From: Paludibacteraceae bacterium
GTDB lineage: Bacteria; Bacteroidota; Bacteroidia; Bacteroidales; Paludibacteraceae
Assembly: GCA_017646225.1 (NCBI GenBank)
Contig: JAGCMZ010000067.1
Span: forward strand, 1 to 6,304
Reading direction: 5' to 3'
DNA: 6,304 nt
The notes under the pieces are model-generated. The model had not been told where the DNA came from. It was given only the letters and a program-made list of their open reading frames with translations, and ran no database searches. This document shows positions 1-4,854 of the stretch, piece after piece. Within the stretch, counting starts at the first letter, position 1; each line of letters opens with the position of its first letter. The position numbers and the translations under genes are program-made.

Positions 1-240
1 ATTGGTGCTACAGAAATTAGCCTTACCAAAAAAGAATTTGAACTATTGGCCTTGTTTTTACAATGCCGCAACCGTGTGCTATCGCGCGAACAATTGCTAG
101 AAAACATTTGGAAAGGCGAATCGAATGTATTGGACCGCACCATTGACGTTAACATTACCCGACTTCGTAAAAAAATTAAGCCTTACGACAAAAACCTGCA
201 AACCAAACAAGGTTACGGCTACATTTTTTCGGAAAAATAG
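1..240 (+). CDS. Response regulator, OmpR/PhoB-type DNA-binding domain (3' end only)
   Basis: This is the last 79 residues of a two-component response regulator; the gene is cut by the left edge, so the receiver domain is not in view. What is visible is most of an OmpR/PhoB winged helix. The frame opens with the strand and first helix (LTKKEFELLALFL, about residues 8-20), then a helix at SREQLLENIW (28-37). The recognition helix is DRTIDVNITRLRKKI (45-59), with the usual R-x-x-DV-x-I-x-x-LR-x-K pattern. The wing hairpin is QTKQGYGYIF (67-76), corresponding to the family's T-x-R-G-x-GY-x-F. The frame is open from base 1, so an internal TTG at 46 is not the start. In the family, phosphorylation by a sensor kinase controls DNA binding. 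No kinase gene follows, so any partner lies to the left or elsewhere. The target genes cannot be read from this fragment. Confidence 0.93.
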   Translation: MGATEISLTKKEFELLALFLQCRNRVLSREQLLENIWKGESNVLDRTIDVNITRLRKKIKPYDKNLQTKQGYGYIFSEK

Positions 241-268
241 TTGACACTTTGTCATATTCTTAGTTTTG
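241..268 (+). promoter_or_regulatory. Probable Bacteroidota-type promoter of htpG
   Basis: TAGTTTTG at 261-268 matches the Bacteroidota -7 element TAnnTTTG exactly. A TTG at 241-243, directly after the response regulator's stop codon, lies 17 bases upstream, inside the known 17-23 base spacing for the -33 element. Transcription would start near 273-277, giving a leader of roughly 50 bases before the htpG ATG. The -33 half is only the minimal TTG. No CIRCE element (TTAGCACTC-N9-GAGTGCTAA) is present, so HrcA control is not supported here. Confidence 0.6.
242..254. repeat. Small inverted repeat over the htpG -33 region (possible operator)
   Basis: TGACA (242-246) and TGTCA (250-254) form a 5-base inverted repeat around CTT. 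It overlaps the TTG assigned as the -33 element, which is where a repressor would block polymerase. A 5-base repeat with a free spacer can easily occur by chance in an 80-base gap, and I cannot match it to a named regulator, so this is a weak call. Confidence 0.3.
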
Positions 269-276
269 GCATTGTT

Positions 277-296
277 TTTGCTCTATCATGAGCAAA
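277..296 (+). promoter_or_regulatory. Inverted repeat / stem-loop in the htpG 5' leader
   Basis: TTTGCTC (277-283) and GAGCAAA (290-296) are perfect 7-base arms around a 6-base loop, TATCAT. The repeat begins at or just after the predicted transcription start, so the htpG message would carry a stem-loop at its 5' end. It lacks a following T-run on either strand and so is not an intrinsic terminator. It could stabilise the message, act as a temperature-sensitive fold, or bind a regulator as DNA. The stem ends 27 bases before the ATG, so it does not itself cover the start codon. Confidence 0.45.
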
Positions 297-323
297 GAAA
301 ACAATTACTAAAAATACAAGAAT

Positions 324-2378
324 ATGAAACAAGGTAACATTGGAGTAACTTCGGAAAACATTTTCCCCGTTATCAAGAAATTTTTGTACAGCGATCACGA
401 CATTTTTTTGCGTGAATTGGTGTCGAACGCTGTGGATGCTACTCAAAAATTAAAAACCCTTTCGTCGGTAGGTGAATTCAAAGGCGAATTGGGCGAGTTG
501 AACGTATCAGTACGTTTGGACAAAGAGGCCAAAACCCTTACCATTTCAGACCGCGGCGTGGGCATGACTGCCGAAGAAATTGACAAATACATCAACCAAA
601 TTGCTTTTTCGGGTGCCGAAGAATTTCTAGACAAATACAAAGACGATGCCAACGCCATTATTGGACATTTTGGCTTGGGTTTCTACTCGTCGTTCATGGT
701 ATCGAAAAAGGTTGAAATTTACAGCCAATCGTACAAAGAAGGAAGCAAAGCGGTAAAATGGAGTTGCGAGGGCAACCCCGACTACACCATGGAAGAAACC
801 ACCAAAGCCGACCGTGGTACCGACATCGTGCTTTACATTGACGATGAAAACGTAGCTTTCTTAGAAGAGAGCAAAATTACCGAGCTACTGAATAAATACT
901 GCAAATTTTTGCCCGTTCCCATTGCTTTTGGCAAGAAAAAAGAATGGAAAGATGGCAAAGAACAAGAAACTGCCGAAGATAACATTGTAAACAACGTAGA
1001 GCCAGCATGGGTAAAGAAACCTGCCGACCTTACCGACGAAGATTACAACAAATTCTACCGTGAATTGTATCCATACGGCGAAGAACCTTTGTTCCACATT
1101 CACTTAAACGTAGATTATCCGTTTAATTTAACCGGTATCTTGTACTTCCCTAAAGTAAAGAACAACATTGAGTTGCAACGAAACAAAATTCAACTTTACT
1201 GCAACCAAGTATTTGTTACCGACAGCGTAGAAGGCATTGTTCCTGAGTTCTTAACCTTGTTGCACGGGGTAATTGACTCGCCCGATATTCCACTAAACGT
1301 AAGCCGTTCTTACCTACAAAGCGATGGCAACGTTAAAAAAATATCGAGCCACATTACCAAAAAAGTAGCCGATAGATTGCAAGAAATCTTCAAGGCAGAA
1401 CGTACCGAATTTGAAAACAAATGGGACAGCCTTAAAATCTTTATCAACTACGGTATGCTAACCGACGAAAAATTTTACGAACGTGCGGTTAAGTTCAACC
1501 TATTTAAAAATACCGATGGCAAATACTTTACTGCCGAAGAATACAAAACTTTGGTAGAAAGCAACCAAACCGACAAAGACGGCAACCTAATTTATTTGTA
1601 CACCAACGATGCCGAACAACAATTTAGCTACATCGAGGCTGCCAAAGCCAAAGGATACGGTGTATTGGTTATGGATGGCCAATTGGATGTACACTTGGCG
1701 TCGATGTTGGAACAAAAGAACGAAAAGAGCCGTTATGTACGCGTGGATAGCGATACCATCGACAACATCATTTTAAAAGAAAATGCCGCTACAGTAGAAC
1801 TAACCGCCAATGAGCAAAATGCCCTTAGCAGTATCTTTAAAGCCGAATTGCCCGAAGACAAAGAAAACAGCTACTGGGTTAGTTTTGCAGCGTTGGATGC
1901 CGAAAGCATGCCAGTTATGATTACGCAACAAGAATTTATGCGCAGAATGAAAGAAATGGCAGCTACCCAAGGTGGCATGATGAGTTTTTACGGCCAAATG
2001 CCCAACAGTTACAACCTAGTGGTAAATACCAACCATGCGCTTATTAAACGTTTGTTGGAAAACACCGAAAACAGTATAGGCGAAAAGGTAAATCCTATCA
2101 ACCAACAAATTGCAGCGTTGAAACAAATGGTTGAAACCATTAACGAGGCCAACAAAGACAAGAAAGACGACGAAATTGCCGAAACCGACAAAGAGTTAAT
2201 CAAATCGAATAACGACAAAGTGGCGGCATTGGAAAAAGACAAAGAAGCCCTTTACAAAGAATTTGCAAAAGGCGAAGATATGGTTCGTCAGTTGGTAGAC
2301 TTAGCATTGCTTGCCAACAACATGCTAAAAGGCGAAGCACTCAGCAAATTTGTAAAACGCAGCACATCGTTCATTTAA
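324..2378 (+). CDS. htpG: Molecular chaperone HtpG (Hsp90 family)
   Basis: This is the bacterial Hsp90, a cytoplasmic homodimeric ATPase that helps client proteins fold, usually together with DnaK. All three domains are present. The N-terminal GHKL ATP site has ELVSNAVDA (31-39; E31 is the expected catalytic Glu and N35 the Mg-binding Asn), DRGVGM (76-81) and GHFGLGFYS (114-122). The middle domain (about 225-500) contains NVSRSYLQ (325-332), where R328 matches the ATP-contacting Arg of the family. The C-terminal dimerisation domain runs from about 510 to 684. At 684 aa it is about 60 residues longer than the E. coli protein. The excess lies largely at about 588-648, a very charged, Lys/Glu/Asp-rich helical stretch placed before the final helices (EDMVRQLVDLALLANNM). 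The ATG at 324 opens directly into the conserved N-terminus (NIGVTSENIFPVIKKFLYS). It has an A-rich leader and no Shine-Dalgarno sequence. A promoter precedes the gene and a terminator follows it, so it is probably transcribed alone. Confidence 0.98.
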   Translation: MKQGNIGVTSENIFPVIKKFLYSDHDIFLRELVSNAVDATQKLKTLSSVGEFKGELGELNVSVRLDKEAKTLTISDRGVGMTAEEIDKYINQIAFSGAEEFLDKYKDDANAIIGHFGLGFYSSFMVSKKVEIYSQSYKEGSKAVKWSCEGNPDYTMEETTKADRGTDIVLYIDDENVAFLEESKITELLNKYCKFLPVPIAFGKKKEWKDGKEQETAEDNIVNNVEPAWVKKPADLTDEDYNKFYRELYPYGEEPLFHIHLNVDYPFNLTGILYFPKVKNNIELQRNKIQLYCNQVFVTDSVEGIVPEFLTLLHGVIDSPDIPLNVSRSYLQSDGNVKKISSHITKKVADRLQEIFKAERTEFENKWDSLKIFINYGMLTDEKFYERAVKFNLFKNTDGKYFTAEEYKTLVESNQTDKDGNLIYLYTNDAEQQFSYIEAAKAKGYGVLVMDGQLDVHLASMLEQKNEKSRYVRVDSDTIDNIILKENAATVELTANEQNALSSIFKAELPEDKENSYWVSFAALDAESMPVMITQQEFMRRMKEMAATQGGMMSFYGQMPNSYNLVVNTNHALIKRLLENTENSIGEKVNPINQQIAALKQMVETINEANKDKKDDEIAETDKELIKSNNDKVAALEKDKEALYKEFAKGEDMVRQLVDLALLANNMLKGEALSKFVKRSTSFI

Positions 2379-2396
2379 AACGATACGCTAATGGCA

Positions 2397-2432
2397 TAAT
2401 AAAAGCTCGATTCTACTGGATCGAGCTTTTTT
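2397..2432. terminator. Intrinsic terminator after htpG, probably bidirectional
   Basis: GCTCGAT (2405-2411) pairs perfectly with ATCGAGC (2420-2426) across an 8-base loop, and the stem extends by AAAA/TTTT to 11 pairs. On the plus strand it ends in six T (2427-2432), a good terminator 22 bases after the htpG stop. On the minus strand the same stem is followed by TTTTATTAT, a weaker but plausible T-tract. It would then also end the convergent minus-strand transcript, whose last stop codon is at 2449-2451. Confidence 0.88.
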
Positions 2433-2448
2433 GTATTATTAACTGCAC

Positions 2449-3384
2449 TTATTGTTTTACAAAACGAACAATTTCTTTTCTAAAATGCCATGCCAACAAC
2501 AAACCGTACATCAAGGTTACCGAAAGCATGATGTATTTTTTATACGTTCTGCTCCAGTGGGTTAGCGGTGTCGCATTTAACGACATAGGCGAAATAACTT
2601 CTATTGGTTCCGAAAGATAGGTAAGCGCATTTTGCATGTGCATGATTCGGTTATGCAAATCCAATACATCGTTGTGCAACAAACGGGGTTGCTCACGCAC
2701 CAACATATCTCTGCCCGATTTATCTTTCACAGAAATAGAACGTCTTGAGTTTTCTAGGTACTCAATTTCGCGCAAACTATCCAACATAACAATTTCGTCT
2801 TGAAGAATGGTAATATTGTTCTTCAACTCTGCTATACGCATGCTATTGGCATTTTGTATATAAGGATGGTTATTGAAATATTTTACAATGGCATCGCCCC
2901 ACAAACGAATGGTAGAAGAATCGATACTACGCACCTCCACAGCAAACACATTGGGCAACAACGATTTGTCTGAATTTAATTTTTGATTTGTTTTATCCAC
3001 AATATAACCTGTTCTTAGGGTATCCATTGGGTATACATAATGGGGCAAAATACCACGATAGGCACGCATCGCCGTTACAGGGACATCCATTCTGCTCATA
3101 ATGACAGGAGCTGTTTCCCTACTGATAGCTTGCAACAAATTGACATAATCGCTACTTTGGCATACCCTTGTCTTAATAATCATTTGGCCTGAATAGATGG
3201 TTTTATAGAATTTTGGAACCCATACCGACAAACCAAAACCAATAAAGGCTGCCAATAACAAGAAATACCATTTTTTTAATCCAAAACGGACCAAGAAAAG
3301 GAAAGGAGACCAAATGTATTTCTTAAACAATTGGAATCCCCAATTGACTAGATCCAACAAATCGTATTCGTTTTTATTTTCCAT
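2449..3384 (-). CDS. Wzz-like (polysaccharide co-polymerase type) inner-membrane protein
   Basis: A 311-aa protein with the layout of Wzz chain-length determinants. It has a short cytoplasmic N-terminus opening with the acidic/hydrophobic YDLLDLVNWGFQLF (7-20). One membrane span follows at about 39-56 and ends in VPKFY, like the span-then-x-P-x-x-Y of the family. A large periplasmic part then contains two likely coiled-coil helices (about 183-215 and 235-257). A second span lies at about 284-300, with a short basic tail. A Pro-containing stretch before the second span (SEPIEVISPMSLNATP, 258-273) recalls the Pro-rich segment there in Wzz. In the family, such proteins set the length of O-antigen, capsule or exopolysaccharide chains. 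No tyrosine-kinase domain, glycosyltransferase or Wzy polymerase is next to it, so the polymer it might serve is unknown. It starts 27 bases after the glucosaminidase gene, probably on the same transcript. The family call rests on topology and local resemblance, not on a decisive motif. Confidence 0.68.
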   Translation of the reverse strand: MENKNEYDLLDLVNWGFQLFKKYIWSPFLFLVRFGLKKWYFLLLAAFIGFGLSVWVPKFYKTIYSGQMIIKTRVCQSSDYVNLLQAISRETAPVIMSRMDVPVTAMRAYRGILPHYVYPMDTLRTGYIVDKTNQKLNSDKSLLPNVFAVEVRSIDSSTIRLWGDAIVKYFNNHPYIQNANSMRIAELKNNITILQDEIVMLDSLREIEYLENSRRSISVKDKSGRDMLVREQPRLLHNDVLDLHNRIMHMQNALTYLSEPIEVISPMSLNATPLTHWSRTYKKYIMLSVTLMYGLLLAWHFRKEIVRFVKQ

Positions 3385-3411
3385 AGCGTATGCTTTGTGT
3401 TAAGTGTTTTA

Positions 3412-4305
3412 TTAGCGTAATTTTAAACGTTTTCCTTCTACCGCTTTTTGGGTATATTCCATGTTATTCAAATCGTACAATTTGTGCAAACGAATACCAT
3501 ATTGTTGCGAAATGCTGTGCATTGATTCGCCTGCTTGAATAATATGATAACCTTTACCCTCTTCGACCGATTTCTTTTTACGTTGCAAGTAAACAATCTC
3601 GCCTACTTCTGGTTGACGTGTTTTGCGGTCTACATCGTTGTAACTGCAAATGCAAGAGAAAGGTATTTTATGCGCTTTAGCAATGGTATAGTACGATTCA
3701 CCTTTTTGTACAATGACGTATTTTAGACCTTGGTTATTTTTTACCACTTTTTGTTTAACTGCTGTTTGCGCCTCTTTTGATGTGGTTTTATACGATTCGG
3801 TATCAAAACGGTGTAAATCATTCTCTTCGATAAGGGTAATTAGGCGTTTGGCATAATTGGGGTCGGTAGCATAACCGGCTTGTTTTAAACCTTTTGCCCA
3901 GCCTTTGTAATCGGTTCTATCCAACTCAAACAAGAAAGAGTAACGCGATTTGTTTTTCAAGAACAAAGAGTGATCGATAAAAGAGTCTTCAGCACGATCG
4001 TATTTACGAAAACACTCGTTCTTTTTATCATCGTCGTGGTATACACGCTCGCCATCCCAATCGTTGTGGCATTTAATACCAAAGTGATTGTTGGCTTTTA
4101 CGGCTAACTCCGATTTGCCTACGCCCGATTCCAAAATACCTTGCGCCAAGGTAATACTAGCTGGTATTCCATAATCGTTCATTTCGCGCATAGCGATGTC
4201 TTTATATTTTTCTATATAAGCATCATATTGAGCATACAACGGTAGCGACAAAAAAAACAGAAGCGACAAAACAACTCCTACCAAACTAAATCTATTTTTT
4301 TGCAT
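3412..4305 (-). CDS. Secreted GH73 N-acetylglucosaminidase with two C-terminal LysM modules
   Basis: A 297-aa secreted peptidoglycan hydrolase. A signal peptide covers residues 1-25: a basic start (MQKNR), a hydrophobic core, and a likely cut after LYA before Q26. A glucosaminidase domain (GH73, FlgJ/LytG type) spans about 27-168. It has the catalytic-Glu motif AQGILESGVGKS (E59), NNHFGIKCH (72-80), and the GYATDPNYAKRL signature (144-155) that includes the conserved Tyr. Two LysM modules follow, at about 194-241 (YVIVQKGESYYTIAKAHKI) and 252-297 (YHIIQAGESMHSISQQYGI); these bind GlcNAc-containing glycans. GH73 enzymes cut the GlcNAc-beta-1,4-MurNAc bond, so the likely role is wall remodelling or cell separation. 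There is no lipobox, so it is probably soluble in the periplasm and held on the wall by LysM. It is the first gene of a two-gene unit with the Wzz-like gene and diverges from cdd. The ATG has an A-rich leader without a Shine-Dalgarno sequence. Confidence 0.93.
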   Translation of the reverse strand: MQKNRFSLVGVVLSLLFFLSLPLYAQYDAYIEKYKDIAMREMNDYGIPASITLAQGILESGVGKSELAVKANNHFGIKCHNDWDGERVYHDDDKKNECFRKYDRAEDSFIDHSLFLKNKSRYSFLFELDRTDYKGWAKGLKQAGYATDPNYAKRLITLIEENDLHRFDTESYKTTSKEAQTAVKQKVVKNNQGLKYVIVQKGESYYTIAKAHKIPFSCICSYNDVDRKTRQPEVGEIVYLQRKKKSVEEGKGYHIIQAGESMHSISQQYGIRLHKLYDLNNMEYTQKAVEGKRLKLR

Positions 4306-4328
4306 ATCGATATTTTTTTATTTGGTTA

Positions 4329-4358
4329 CAAAAGTAATCGTTTTTACGATATTTAGAA
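4329..4358 (-). promoter_or_regulatory. Probable promoter of the glucosaminidase / Wzz-like operon
   Basis: On the minus strand, TACTTTTG (4336 down to 4329) is an exact TAnnTTTG -7 element. The best -33 candidate is only TTC (4358-4356), 19 bases upstream, one mismatch from TTG. Transcription would begin near 4322-4325, leaving a leader of about 17-20 bases before the ATG at 4305. The -7 half is convincing and the -33 half is weak. Confidence 0.5.
4337..4350. repeat. Inverted repeat between the divergent promoters
   Basis: ATCGT (4337-4341) and ACGAT (4346-4350) form a 5-base inverted repeat around TTTT. It directly abuts the minus-strand -7 element and lies upstream of the cdd -33 element. 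The position would suit an operator shared by both promoters. Arms this short in AT-rich DNA may be chance, and no known regulator is recognised. Confidence 0.25.
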
Positions 4359-4365
4359 CCTATTT

Positions 4366-4397
4366 TTTGTAAAATTCTTGAAATTCACGTACTTTTG
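4366..4397 (+). promoter_or_regulatory. Bacteroidota-type promoter of cdd, giving a leaderless or near-leaderless mRNA
   Basis: TTTG (4366-4369), a 20-base spacer, then TACTTTTG (4390-4397) match the Bacteroidota consensus TTTG-N17-23-TAnnTTTG in every fixed position. The expected transcription start, a few bases past the -7 element, falls at about 4401-4406. The cdd ATG is at 4405, so the message would have almost no 5' leader. The same -7 octamer is used on the opposite strand for the glucosaminidase. Confidence 0.72.
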
Positions 4398-4404
4398 TGC
4401 TACA

Positions 4405-4839
4405 ATGGAGAAAAAATTAACAACATCCTTATCGGAAGCAGACTTGAAATTAATTGAAGCGGCAAAACAAGCGGCTTTAACTGCTTATGCTCCTTATTCT
4501 CAATTTCACGTAGGAGCTGCTGTACTGCTTTCGGATGGTCGCATCGTAAAAGGTTCTAACCAAGAAAACAAAGCGTATGGTTCTTGTGTATGCGCCGAAC
4601 GCGTTGCTTTGTTGTACGCAACAGCTAACTATGCTGCCACTCCACCCGTTTCCATTGCCATTTGCGCCATGCAAGAGGGTGTTTTTGTACCCCAACCTGT
4701 TACCCCATGTGGAGAATGCAGGCAAGTGCTCATGGAAATGCAAACACGCTTTCAAACTCCCATTCGTGTTGTGATGTACGGATCAGAAAACTGCCTGGTA
4801 GCAGAAGATGTTTCTTTGCTACTGCCCGCATCCTTTTAA
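4405..4839 (+). CDS. cdd: Cytidine deaminase
   Basis: A 144-aa, zinc-dependent, cytoplasmic enzyme of pyrimidine salvage that converts cytidine and deoxycytidine to uridine and deoxyuridine. The length fits the small homotetrameric class. The first zinc-site motif is CAE (63-65: C63 binds zinc, E65 is the proton shuttle), within SCVCAERVALLYA. The second is PCGEC (101-105: C102 and C105 bind zinc). Three zinc cysteines are as expected for this class. The substrate-binding segments YAPYSQFHVGAA (28-39) and GSNQENKAYGS (50-60) are present; the family usually has N-[IV]-EN where this has NQEN. The ATG at 4405 is chosen because an in-frame TTG at 4378 would put the promoter's -7 element inside the coding region, and its nine extra residues do not look like the family. 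The next gene starts 15 bases after the stop, so the two are probably co-transcribed. Confidence 0.96.
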   Translation: MEKKLTTSLSEADLKLIEAAKQAALTAYAPYSQFHVGAAVLLSDGRIVKGSNQENKAYGSCVCAERVALLYATANYAATPPVSIAICAMQEGVFVPQPVTPCGECRQVLMEMQTRFQTPIRVVMYGSENCLVAEDVSLLLPASF

Positions 4840-4854
4840 TCGTTAACTCCAAAC

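Noticed and set aside
46..48. TTG at 46 as the start of a small 64-aa protein
   Set aside because: The same frame is open back to base 1 and encodes the first part of the winged-helix domain there, so this is the interior of a truncated response regulator.
241..246. TTGACA as a sigma-70 -35 box
   Set aside because: Nothing resembling TATAAT lies about 17 bases downstream. The TTG fits better as the -33 element of a Bacteroidota promoter.
277..296. The stem-loop as a terminator of the response regulator gene
   Set aside because: On the plus strand it is followed by GAAAACAA, not a T-run, and the minus strand has none either.
4304..4313. Palindrome ATATCGATAT over the glucosaminidase start codon
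   Set aside because: It is a short AT-rich palindrome with no spacer and no partner copy at the other promoters. Chance is the simplest explanation.
4378..4404. In-frame TTG at 4378 as an upstream start for cdd, adding nine residues
   Set aside because: The promoter's -7 element at 4390-4397 would lie inside the coding region, and the ATG at 4405 gives a normal family length and N-terminus.
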